Origin: Sinomonas atrocyanea
GTDB taxonomy: Bacteria > Actinomycetota > Actinomycetes > Actinomycetales > Micrococcaceae
NCBI RefSeq assembly: GCF_001577305.1
Contig: NZ_CP014518.1
Span: forward strand, 2,418,001 to 2,482,000
Reading direction: 5' to 3'
Length of the DNA: 64,000 nt
Numbering within the stretch: position 1 is the stretch's first letter; each line of letters opens with the position of its first letter. The notes beneath the pieces were generated by a model. That model did no database searches and was not told the DNA's origin. It worked only from the letters and a program-made list of their open reading frames with translations. Both the position numbers and the translations under genes were made by a program. Positions 34,514-42,443 of the stretch are shown here, piece after piece.

Positions 34514-34976
34514 CAGAGCCCGTCCTCGTCGTCCCGCGCGCACCTGGGCGGCGAAACGTGTCAAAACCCGCATCCGTAGGGTTGGGCAGCCCTTGCTTCT
34601 ACCGCGGACCCGCGCGGCCTGAACCTTGGAGCAGGCACATGTCCTCCACACGCATCATCCCGAGCCCCGGGCGCGTCGATTCTCGCCATGCGGTAAGGGA
34701 TGTCAGTCAAGCTCCGGACCGGGCACGGAGAAGTCCGGGGAGCCAGCCGACGTTCCGCTGCGCCCACGCAGCCCCCGTGTGGGATCCAAGACACGCTATG
34801 GGGAGAGAAGAAGGGTGTGAAGACCGAGGTGCCGAGCTGACCGGATGCGGGTAGAACCGTCCGATGTCCAGCCCGTCGACGACGTCCCATCAGCGGTTCA
34901 TTTGACGAGACGAGGATGCTCCACGCTGTTCGCCGATACCGACGGCGTTCGACCGCCGTCGATGTGCCGGTGGATT
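34514..34976. other. 463-bp region with partial palindrome copy
   Basis: No gene is recognised. GGTTCATTTGACGAGAC near 34893 is a degraded copy of the GGTTCCTTTGAC element found at 28192 and elsewhere. Confidence 0.45.
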
Positions 34977-35735
34977 TCAGCTGTCGAAACGGAGAGTAAT
35001 CACCAAGCCGATCAGCGCAACCACGCCTGCCAGGAGCATTGCCGCCCTGGGATTGCCGAAGTTGAGCGTCCATCCCAGACCGAACCGGCGCGGAACCAGA
35101 AGCGAGCGGTCCTCACGGTTGACGTAGAACAGTCCGCGGCGCCAGTACCTGTCGTCGTCCCAGTGGGTCAGACCGGTGTCCTCCTCGCCGTCACCGGGCT
35201 CACGGTTGTTCCGCGCCAAGACGCCGACGGCCACGACGACGCCGGCCAGGATCGGGAGCACGACCACCAGCTGCGCCCACTGCGTGACCGTTCCGGTCCA
35301 CATCAGCAGCGATGACCCCAGCATCCCCACATCGATCATCGCCGCCAGCCCAAGCAGGGCCTTGGCTCCCACCGCCATGTAGTGGCGGTGCCAGCGCGCG
35401 GAGCCAGCCGGGTGCGCCGGATCGATATCGGGCCGGCTGCGGAAGAAGACGGAAACAGCGATGCCCATGAGCAGCGCAGTCACGCCGATCTGCACGAACA
35501 CCAGAGAGAACGCTGTGCCCACCGACTTGACGGCAAGCCGGTTGGGCACTCCCTTCGCGTGGTGCACAGCGAGCACCTCGGGCATCGAGGGGTAGCTGAG
35601 TACTCCGACCACCCCCGTGGCGGCGGTGACGATCAAGGGGACCTGGAGCGACGGGGCAGTCGACCCTAGGGCGTAGTTCCCTGCGTGTGGCCATCGGATG
35701 AGGCGCTTGGGCCCCTCCGCGATCCAAAGGCCCAA
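34977..35735 (-). CDS. DUF1648/DUF5808 membrane protein, probably 5'-truncated
   Basis: The C-terminal ~210 residues are clear: a DUF1648-type segment (YPSMPEVLAVHHAKGVPNRL), several helices (FSLVFVQIGVTALLMGIAVS, ALLGLAAMIDVGMLGSSLLM), and the DUF5808 motif HWDDDRYWRRGLFYVNREDR with LGWTLNFGNPRA. Homologs are usually ~350 aa with an N-terminal helical domain. Here the upstream frame runs antisense into the GntR gene without a good RBS, so the 5' end seems lost or frameshifted. The start used (TTG 35735) is a guess; ATG 35585 is an alternative. Confidence 0.5.
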   Translation of the reverse strand: MGLWIAEGPKRLIRWPHAGNYALGSTAPSLQVPLIVTAATGVVGVLSYPSMPEVLAVHHAKGVPNRLAVKSVGTAFSLVFVQIGVTALLMGIAVSVFFRSRPDIDPAHPAGSARWHRHYMAVGAKALLGLAAMIDVGMLGSSLLMWTGTVTQWAQLVVVLPILAGVVVAVGVLARNNREPGDGEEDTGLTHWDDDRYWRRGLFYVNREDRSLLVPRRFGLGWTLNFGNPRAAMLLAGVVALIGLVITLRFDS

Positions 35736-35941
35736 GGGCAGCGAGCCTATGTGCCCAGGAGCGTTCGCAAGCTCTCCGAGCGAGGACCCAAAGACCGTCT
35801 CGAGAGGAAGTGTCGCCTCCGTTGCAGCTCCCCGCCGCCCCGGCCTAACGCGCAGAGGCTTCGTGCGCCCGCTCTCATCCCTCCCTCTCCTTTGGAGGGC
35901 AGCCGCCACCTCACGGCGTCCCCCCGTGTTGGGGGCAGCGG

Positions 35942-36802
35942 CTATCGGGCTCTTTGGTCGAGCGCTGCGAGCTCGGATTCGAGCTGCTGTGTGAGGGTGC
36001 GCAGGCGCCGGAGGTGCTCCTGGGAGATGGACGCTGGCTGGGACGTGACCTGTGCGTCGACGTCGAAGACGGTGTTCGGGGCGTGCCAGACGTTGAACCA
36101 TTCGAGGCCGTGGCCGAGGGCGTCGCGGGTGACGCCCTCGAGCAGGAGGAGTGGCTGGCCGGGGTGCGTGTTCAGCTTCTGGGCCAGGCCGGGATCTGCG
36201 GTCACGGCCTGGACCTGTCTGGGGCCTCCTGCCGGGTGGTAGCCGTGCTCGCGCATGAGGGCCAGCAGGGAGGCGTTCTCAAGCAGCGCGGGGGTGAGGT
36301 GCGGGAAGAGCTCGCGCGGGACCCAGGTGCGCATGAAGGCCACCGGCACCTGTTCCAGGTAGCGGGTCCGTTCGATCTCCCACGTGTTCTGCGTGTTCAG
36401 CGCCTCCGCGCCCGCGGCGGGTGGGGCCGCGGCCTCGAGGCGGAGGACGTGGGTCCGCAGCCGCTGGCCGTGGGCGGCGGCCTGCTCATCCAGACCGCCG
36501 GCGCGCTGGAGCTGGCGCCGGAGGACTGGCGCGGCTGCCACGACACTGCCCCGGCCGCGCTGGCGTCGGATGAGTCCGAGGTCGGCCAGGCCGGAGAGGG
36601 CCTGGCGCACGACGCTGCGGGAGACGCCGAACTGCCGCTGCAGTTCTTCCTCGGTGGGCAGGGCAGAGCCGGGGTGGAGCGGGAGGTCAAGGATCTGCCG
36701 GTGCAGGATGTCCCGGATCTGGGCATGCAGTGGCGTGCCGCTGTCCCGATTCAGCAGCGGGGCGCGCTCTGCGGGCTCCGCAGCTGATGGCCCTGCGCTC
36801 AT
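35942..36802 (-). CDS. GntR/HutC-family transcriptional regulator (UTRA domain)
   Basis: The 286-aa protein has the GntR winged helix (LPTEEELQRQFGVSRSVVRQ, about 55-74, then ALSGLADLGLIRRQRGRGS) and a UTRA ligand domain (EIERTRYLEQVPVAFMRTWV, LEWFNVWHAPNTVFDV). The ATG at 36802 has GAGGAG 5 bases before it. It is divergent from the RuBisCO-like protein gene and should control that operon via CGTAC-N5-GTACG at 36890-36904. The inducer is probably the acid sugar or its derivative. Confidence 0.9.
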   Translation of the reverse strand: MSAGPSAAEPAERAPLLNRDSGTPLHAQIRDILHRQILDLPLHPGSALPTEEELQRQFGVSRSVVRQALSGLADLGLIRRQRGRGSVVAAAPVLRRQLQRAGGLDEQAAAHGQRLRTHVLRLEAAAPPAAGAEALNTQNTWEIERTRYLEQVPVAFMRTWVPRELFPHLTPALLENASLLALMREHGYHPAGGPRQVQAVTADPGLAQKLNTHPGQPLLLLEGVTRDALGHGLEWFNVWHAPNTVFDVDAQVTSQPASISQEHLRRLRTLTQQLESELAALDQRAR

Positions 36803-36861
36803 GATGACTCCTCTGCTCTCCTTGCACATCCTATCCGGGCGCCTTGTGCCGGTGCCGCTTG

Positions 36862-36883
36862 ACCGGTGACGCAGGTCACCGGT
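36862..36883. promoter_or_regulatory. CRP-like palindrome in gntR/RuBisCO-like promoter
   Basis: ACCGGTGAC-GCAG-GTCACCGGT is a perfect 9-bp inverted repeat. Its core fits the CRP-type half-site arrangement GTGA-N6-TCAC, suggesting cAMP-receptor-type catabolite control of the divergent genes. Confidence 0.55.
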
Positions 36884-36889
36884 AATGTA

Positions 36890-36904
36890 CGTACCAATTG
36901 TACG
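36890..36904. promoter_or_regulatory. Putative GntR operator CGTAC-N5-GTACG
   Basis: A perfect 5-5-5 inverted repeat lies 7 bp from the CRP-like palindrome and 88 bp upstream of the gntR ATG. GTAC-containing inverted repeats are typical of GntR/HutC sites. Confidence 0.5.
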
Positions 36905-37070
36905 GACTAGTTCCGTCGAGTGACAGCCAATGGGGTGCACCAACGCTCGTGGGCGACCGATGGTGAAGACGCCAACGGCGCCCGGCCTCCACGGGGCCAC
37001 GCTGCTGGTTCCCGCCGCGGAGCCGGCGGCTGCATCCTTGTACATCCCCTTTGTTCGAAACGGAGAGTCC

Positions 37071-38336
37071 ATGCGCGATCCCCGCGCGGTGCGCTGCACC
37101 TACTACCTTGAGTCCGAGATCGATCCGGAGAAGGCCGCGGCCATCCTGGCCGGGGAGCAGTCCAGCGGAACCTTCCTGCCGGTGCCGGGCGAGTCGGCCC
37201 GGATCCGCGAGCGGCACGCCGCGCACGTCGTGGAAGTCCGCCAGCTCGGACCCCGCCGGCCCTCCCTGCCCTCGCGCAGGACCCCGGAGAAGGTCCAGGC
37301 GGCCCTGGTCACGGTCGAGTTCCCGATGGAGAACATCGGCACGGACCTGGCAACCCTCCAGACCACGATCGCCGGGAACCTGTTCGAACTGGGAGAGCTG
37401 TATGCCTGCCGGCTGCAGGATCTGGCCCTGCCCGAGGACTTCATCGCCGCCCACCCCGGGCCGGCCTACGGCATCGAGGGAACCCGCAGACTCCTCGGCA
37501 ACGCCGAGGGCGTGATGGTCGGCACGATCGTCAAGCCCAATGTCGGGCTCTCGGAGGACGAATACCGGCAGGTGATCCGAGAGCTTGCCCTGGCTTCGAT
37601 CGACCTGATCAAGGACGACGAACTGATGACCGACCCGGCCTACCTTCCCCTGGAGCGCCGCGTCGCGATCGCCACGGAGGAGATCCGCGCCGCCGAGCAG
37701 GTGACCGGCCACCCCACCATGTACGCCTTCAACATCACCGGTGACCTCGCCGGCCTGAGGAAGCGCCACGACCTGGTCGTCGAGGCAGGCGGCCGGTGCG
37801 TGATGCTCAACATCCCGATCATGGGTCTGCCCGCCTTGGCGTGGCTGCGCAGCTTCGCCGAGGTGCCGATCCACGGCCACCGCGCCGGTCTCGCGGCGAC
37901 CATGCGGTCCAAGGCCCTCGGCGTCGACTACCGCGTCTGGCAGCAGCTCGCCCGTCTGGCCGGCGCCGACCAGCTGCACGCCAGCGGACTGGGCAGCAAG
38001 TTCTACGAGCCCGACGCGGAAGTCGCCGCCAACATCCGCAGACTGCTCGAGCCCCTGGGGCAGACGGCCACGCCGCTGCCGGTCCTGTCCTCGGGACAGA
38101 ACGTCACCACCCCGGGACCCACCTTCGACGCTGTCGGGTCGACCGACCTGATGATGCTGGCCGGCGGCGGGGTGGCAGCACACCCCGGAGGACCCGGTGC
38201 CGGGGTACGGAGCCTGCGCCTGGCCTGGGCGGCCGCCGTCGCCGGCGTCCCGCTGGGCGCGGCCGCACACGAGAAGGCCCAGGTCGGGGACGAGTCGCTG
38301 CTGCTCGCCGTCCAGGCCTTCGGAAAGGGCGCCTAG
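37071..38336 (+). CDS. RuBisCO-like protein (form IV), probable acid-sugar phosphate transcarboxylase/hydrolase (OiaX-like)
   Basis: The 421-aa protein has the RuBisCO large-subunit fold with most catalytic positions kept: K155 in GTIVKPNVGLS, the carbamylation and Mg motif K181-D-D183-E184, H270 in HGHRAG, H303 and K310 in HASGLGSKF, SSGQ (340-343) and GGG (365-367). GEQSSGTF near residue 28 is typical of the family. Known relatives next to DUF1537 kinases (OiaX) act on 3-oxo-isoapionate 4-phosphate, giving 3-phosphoglycerate and glycolate. The start at 37071 (GGAGAG upstream) fits family length; ATGs at 36930 and 36960 would add non-conserved residues. The kinase follows after 1 base. Confidence 0.85.
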   Translation: MRDPRAVRCTYYLESEIDPEKAAAILAGEQSSGTFLPVPGESARIRERHAAHVVEVRQLGPRRPSLPSRRTPEKVQAALVTVEFPMENIGTDLATLQTTIAGNLFELGELYACRLQDLALPEDFIAAHPGPAYGIEGTRRLLGNAEGVMVGTIVKPNVGLSEDEYRQVIRELALASIDLIKDDELMTDPAYLPLERRVAIATEEIRAAEQVTGHPTMYAFNITGDLAGLRKRHDLVVEAGGRCVMLNIPIMGLPALAWLRSFAEVPIHGHRAGLAATMRSKALGVDYRVWQQLARLAGADQLHASGLGSKFYEPDAEVAANIRRLLEPLGQTATPLPVLSSGQNVTTPGPTFDAVGSTDLMMLAGGGVAAHPGGPGAGVRSLRLAWAAAVAGVPLGAAAHEKAQVGDESLLLAVQAFGKGA

Positions 38337-38337
38337 G

Positions 38338-39636
38338 ATGAACGCCTTCGGCTTCGTCGCAGACGATCTCACCGGTGCCGCCGACGTCCTGGCCCAGTCC
38401 CACCGCTACGGCCTGGAAGCCGCGCTGGTCATCGGCGACGCGCCGCTGCCGGAGGGCGTCGACGTCGTCGGATACGCCGGACCGGCGCGGTCCCTCGCTG
38501 GGGCGGCATTCGACACCCTGGTCCGCAGGGACCTGGCGGGCGTGGCCGCGCTGAACCCCCAGGTGCTGCTCTACAAGGTCTGCTCGACGTTCGACAGCTC
38601 GGCTGAGGTCGGCAGCATCGGGCGCGGGATCCAGCTCCTGCACGAGCGGTTCGGCCTGCACGGGGCCATCCCCGTCGTGCCCGCCCAGCCCGCCTTCGGC
38701 CGGTACACGGCCTTCAGCAACCACTACGCGGCCCACGCCGGCCAGATCCACCGGCTGGACCGCCACCCGATCATGTCGCGCCACCCCTCGACCCCCATGG
38801 CCGAAGCCGACCTGCGCCTGGTCCTGGCCGACCAGCTCGGCACCGGGCCGGTCCCCGGGGCGATCCACCTGCCCGCCTACGAGGACGGCACGTTCAAGGA
38901 CGCCTGGGCGCAGCAGCGGCGGGAAGCGGGGGCGCAGGCGTTCGTCGTCGACGCCGTATCCGAGGCCCACATGGACGCGGTGGCCCAGGCGCTGCTGAAT
39001 CAGGAACGCGGCCACGGACCGTCGCTCGTAGTCGGGTCAGGCGGGATCATGGCGGCCCTGGCCCGATCGGTATCGGAGGCAGCTCCGCGCACCCCCGGAC
39101 CCCAGCAGCCCTCAGGCCCGGTCCTGGCCGTGAGCGCCTCGGCATCCAGCACCACCGCCGAGCAGATCGAGGACGCGCTCGCCCACGGCTGGGAGGACGT
39201 GCCCGTGCCCGCGGCGCTGCTGCAGCACCGTGACGGCGCAGCCGTCGCCGCGCTCGACCGGCAGGTCGCCCAGGCCCTGAGCGGGGGCCGCAACGTCGTC
39301 GTCCACACCACCCGCGGCCCCGGCGATCCACGCTACGGCGCGGCCAGGCCAGCCGGGGCAGGACACGTCGGTGCCCTGATCGGCGGCATCGCCGCCCGCG
39401 CCGCCGAGGCAGGCCTCACCCGCGACATCGCCATCTGCGGCGGCGACACCTCCAGCCACGGCCTGATCGCCATGGGCGTGCGCCAGCTGCGCGTCCGGGA
39501 CCAGTTCGTCACCGCAGGCCCCATCCTGCGCGCCGAGGGCCCCTCCGCCGTCGCCGGATGCCGCCTGCTGCTCAAGGGCGGTCAGGTCGGCCCCCCGGAC
39601 ATCCTCCGCCGCTTCGCAGCCCAGCTGCCCGGCTGA
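38338..39636 (+). CDS. Four-carbon acid sugar kinase (DUF1537 family)
   Basis: The 432-aa kinase has the N-terminal substrate motif ADDLTGAAD (about 8-16), the linker block YKVCSTFDSS, VVGSGGIMAALA, and the C-terminal nucleotide motif ICGGDTSSHGL. DUF1537 proteins phosphorylate acid sugars such as threonate, 3-oxo-tetronate and 3-oxo-isoapionate (OiaK). One base separates it from the RuBisCO-like gene, so the pair is co-translated, and the kinase should make that enzyme's phosphorylated substrate. Confidence 0.87.
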   Translation: MNAFGFVADDLTGAADVLAQSHRYGLEAALVIGDAPLPEGVDVVGYAGPARSLAGAAFDTLVRRDLAGVAALNPQVLLYKVCSTFDSSAEVGSIGRGIQLLHERFGLHGAIPVVPAQPAFGRYTAFSNHYAAHAGQIHRLDRHPIMSRHPSTPMAEADLRLVLADQLGTGPVPGAIHLPAYEDGTFKDAWAQQRREAGAQAFVVDAVSEAHMDAVAQALLNQERGHGPSLVVGSGGIMAALARSVSEAAPRTPGPQQPSGPVLAVSASASSTTAEQIEDALAHGWEDVPVPAALLQHRDGAAVAALDRQVAQALSGGRNVVVHTTRGPGDPRYGAARPAGAGHVGALIGGIAARAAEAGLTRDIAICGGDTSSHGLIAMGVRQLRVRDQFVTAGPILRAEGPSAVAGCRLLLKGGQVGPPDILRRFAAQLPG

Positions 39637-39683
39637 CCCCACCAACACACAGCACCCCACCAGACCAGCGAAAGGCGGCCCCC

Positions 39684-40727
39684 ATGCGGGCAGTAGTGAA
39701 GAATGCGCCCGAACGAGGCGCCCAGTACGTCACCGACGCCGGAGACCCCAAAGCCGCAGAGGGCTCCGTCGTCATCGAGGTCGGCGCAGCGTCCCTGTGC
39801 GGCACCGACCGCGAACTCTACGAATGGACCCCCTCGGCCCAGGCCTTCAACCTCAACCTCCCCGTCATCCTCGGCCACGAGGGAGCCGGCACCGTCGTCG
39901 AGGTCGGCCCCGGCGTCACCGGCCTGCGCGTCGGCGACCAGGTCGCCCTCGAGAGCCACCTGACCTGCGGGCAGTGCTTCCCCTGCCGCACGGGCGACGC
40001 CCACACCTGCGAACGCACCGGCATCGTGGGCATGCACATCGACGGCGTCTTCGCCCAGTACACCGCGGCCCCGCAGGAGATCTGCGTCAAGCTCCCCACC
40101 GGCCTGCCGCTGGAATCCGGGGCCCTCCTCGAGGCCGCCGGAGTCGCCGTCCACGCCATCCAGCGCGCCGACTACGCCGTCGCAGGACGAGCCGTGCTCG
40201 TCAGCGGCGCGGGACCCGTCGGCCTGGTCGTCACCCACCTCGCACTGCTCATGGGAGCAGCCCACGTCATCGCCGTCGACCCCAACCCCTACCGCCGCGC
40301 ACAGGCCGAGAAGCTCGGCGCGACCGCCCTGCACCCGGACGACGGCATCATCGAACGCTGTCGCGAGCTGACCGGCCGCCGAGGAGGCTTCGACGTCGCC
40401 TTCGAATGCTCCGGCGCCCCCGGCACCCTCACGACCCTCTTCGAGGCAGTCCGCCGCGAAGCCACCGTGATCACCGTCGGCCACCCCAGCCGGCCCGCGG
40501 AAGTCGACATCGCCGCCTACATCAACAAGAAGGGCATCACCCTCCGCGGGATCTTCGGACGCCGCCTCTGGGAGACCTGGGAACAGTCTCTGCTGCTGCT
40601 CGACTCCGGCCGCCTCCAGCTCGACTGGCTCATCACCCACCGCATGAAGCTCAGCCAGATCGACGAAGCCATCGACCTGCTCACCGGCGACGCCTGCAAG
40701 GTACTGCTCCTGCCCGGCCTCGGCTGA
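39684..40727 (+). CDS. Zinc-dependent dehydrogenase (threonine/sorbitol dehydrogenase-like MDR)
   Basis: The 347-aa protein has SLCGTDRELYEW and LGHEGAGTVVEVG for the catalytic zinc, CGQCFPCRTGDAHTC as the complete structural-zinc lobe, and VSGAGPVGLVV for NAD binding. Its place after the kinase suggests it oxidises a hydroxyl of the acid sugar (for example isoapionate to the 3-oxo acid) before phosphorylation. It would then do the job that ApnO does in described D-apionate pathways. That assignment is inference. GAAAGGCGG lies upstream. Confidence 0.85.
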   Translation: MRAVVKNAPERGAQYVTDAGDPKAAEGSVVIEVGAASLCGTDRELYEWTPSAQAFNLNLPVILGHEGAGTVVEVGPGVTGLRVGDQVALESHLTCGQCFPCRTGDAHTCERTGIVGMHIDGVFAQYTAAPQEICVKLPTGLPLESGALLEAAGVAVHAIQRADYAVAGRAVLVSGAGPVGLVVTHLALLMGAAHVIAVDPNPYRRAQAEKLGATALHPDDGIIERCRELTGRRGGFDVAFECSGAPGTLTTLFEAVRREATVITVGHPSRPAEVDIAAYINKKGITLRGIFGRRLWETWEQSLLLLDSGRLQLDWLITHRMKLSQIDEAIDLLTGDACKVLLLPGLG

Positions 40728-40826
40728 CCCGAAGCCCGCGACCGCTCACCCCCCGACCCAACGGGCACAGCCCCCGTCCTCACACCCATGCACACCACAG
40801 CCCCACCAGTCCATCAGGAGAAATCA

Positions 40827-41855
40827 ATGACGATTCCCATCAGGAGATTCCTGGAGAAAGTCCCCGGCGGAATGATGCTGGTGCCCCTGGGCATCGGCGC
40901 CGTCATCCACACCGTCGCCCCCAAAGCCGGCGACTTCTTCGGCTCCTTCACCGGGGCCTTCTTCACAGGCCTGGTCCCGATCCTCGCCGTCTTCTACTTC
41001 TGCCTCGGGTCAACCCTCGAGGTCACGGCCACTCCCTACATGCTCAAGAAGGGCGGGGCGCTCCTAGGGGCCAAGATCGGCTTCGCCGTCCTCGTCGGCC
41101 TCATCGCCGGCCACTTCCTCCACGAGGCCCCCATCGGCTCCGGCATCTTCGCGGGCCTCTCGGCCCTCGCCCTCGTCGCCGCCCTCAACGACACCAACGG
41201 CGGCCTCTACATGTCCCTCATGGGACAGTTCGGCCGCAAGCGCGACGCCGGGGCCTACTCGATCCTCTCCTTCGAATCCGGCCCCTTCCTGACCATGGTC
41301 ACCCTCGGAATCGCCGGCCTGTCCGCGTTCCCCTGGCAGGCGCTGGTCGGTGCCATCCTCCCGCTCGCGCTCGGCATGCTGGTCGGCAACCTGGACAAGA
41401 GCATGCGGGCCCTGCTCGCCCCCCTCGTGCCGGCGATGATTCCGTTCCTCGGCCTCGCCCTCGGCCTGACCATCAACCTCACCGCAGTCCTCGACGCAGG
41501 GCTGCTCGGCATCGCCCTGGGCCTGTTCGTCGTCTTCGTCGGCGGCGCAGTGCTGCTCCTGGCCGACAAGGTCACCGGCGGCGACGGGATCGCCGGGCTC
41601 GCCGCCGCCACCACAGCCGGGAACGCCGCCATCGTCCCCGCCGTCGTGGCCGCCGCCAACCCCGTCTACGCCCCCGCCGCACAGCACGCCACCGTGCTGG
41701 TCGCAGCCTCGGTCGTCGTCTCAGCCGTGCTCTGCCCGATCGTCACCGTCGCATGGGCCCGCCGGGTACAGAAGAAGGAGCAGTCCACCGGCAAGGGAGA
41801 CGCCACCGCCAAGGGCTTCCTGGAACCCGAACAGGCCGCAGAACCCCAGAGCTGA
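40827..41855 (+). CDS. kdgT: 2-keto-3-deoxygluconate permease (KdgT family)
   Basis: The 342-aa permease has about ten helices. It begins FLEKVPGGMMLVPLGIGAVI and contains the conserved ALNDTNGGLYMSLMGQFG and ATTAGNAAIVPAVVAA blocks of the KDGT family. The family imports sugar acids with protons. At the end of the operon it is the likely uptake system for the acid sugar. The ATG at 40827 has AGGAG upstream. A Lys/Glu-rich tail follows the last helix. Confidence 0.87.
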   Translation: MTIPIRRFLEKVPGGMMLVPLGIGAVIHTVAPKAGDFFGSFTGAFFTGLVPILAVFYFCLGSTLEVTATPYMLKKGGALLGAKIGFAVLVGLIAGHFLHEAPIGSGIFAGLSALALVAALNDTNGGLYMSLMGQFGRKRDAGAYSILSFESGPFLTMVTLGIAGLSAFPWQALVGAILPLALGMLVGNLDKSMRALLAPLVPAMIPFLGLALGLTINLTAVLDAGLLGIALGLFVVFVGGAVLLLADKVTGGDGIAGLAAATTAGNAAIVPAVVAAANPVYAPAAQHATVLVAASVVVSAVLCPIVTVAWARRVQKKEQSTGKGDATAKGFLEPEQAAEPQS

Positions 41856-41891
41856 CCGCACCTCGCGGCCCCTGAACCGGTCGCCACGGAA

Positions 41892-41929
41892 TGACCGGGC
41901 CCAGGCACATCACCGCCTGGACCCGGTCA
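41892..41929 (+). terminator. Hairpin at end of RuBisCO-like operon
   Basis: TGACCGGGCCCAGGC pairs with GCCTGGACCCGGTCA (14 of 15 bases) around an 8-base loop, 37 bp after the permease stop. There is no long T-run, as is usual in high-GC actinobacteria. Confidence 0.65.
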
Positions 41930-42039
41930 GCCCCGCTCCAAACCGCAGCCCCCGGCCAAGACCCCGGTGCCCGAGGAGCAGCAATGCCCACAGGCACCCC
42001 GCGCTGTGTCCACGAGCATCGAACCCGAAAGGAAGAAGA

Positions 42040-42261
42040 ATGCCCGTCCACGGCGATACGGTTAAACGCATTCATCGGACCCAAGGATGGATGCCCCTCA
42101 AAGGCGACACCATCGAACTTCGCCAATGGGGCCAGACCCCACGCCTGGGCATTGCCGAGATGACCATGCCCGACGGATCCGGCTTCTGGCTCGAACCCAA
42201 CGGCACCGAGACCAGGCTCTTCGTCCACCTCAGCTCCACAGACGTCCAGATCTGGGCCTGA
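42040..42261 (+). CDS. Hypothetical protein (73 aa)
   Basis: This small soluble protein starts at ATG 42040 with GGAAGAAG upstream. It contains WMPLKGDTIELRQWGQTPRL and FWLEPNGTETRLFVHLSS, so it is beta-rich. No family recognised. It lies 110 bp beyond the terminator of the upstream operon and is probably separate. Confidence 0.6.
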   Translation: MPVHGDTVKRIHRTQGWMPLKGDTIELRQWGQTPRLGIAEMTMPDGSGFWLEPNGTETRLFVHLSSTDVQIWA

Positions 42262-42443
42262 CCCACCGCTGCGACCGAGTGGCTTCCCGATGCGCCGCCT
42301 GCTCATAGGACGGGTGCCACTCACTGATGCCTCTGCTATGCGGCCGCCGAGAATGCCCAGGTAGCCGGGCCGCCACATAGCGATCCCAGAACCGTGTCAC
42401 TTAGCGCTGCGATTCACAGCGGCCCCCGCCACCAGCGTCGCCC

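Noticed and set aside
36930..37070. Longer start for the RuBisCO-like protein
   Set aside because: The family begins near the RCTYYLES block and the ATG at 37071 has a good RBS; the extra 47 residues look like leader sequence.
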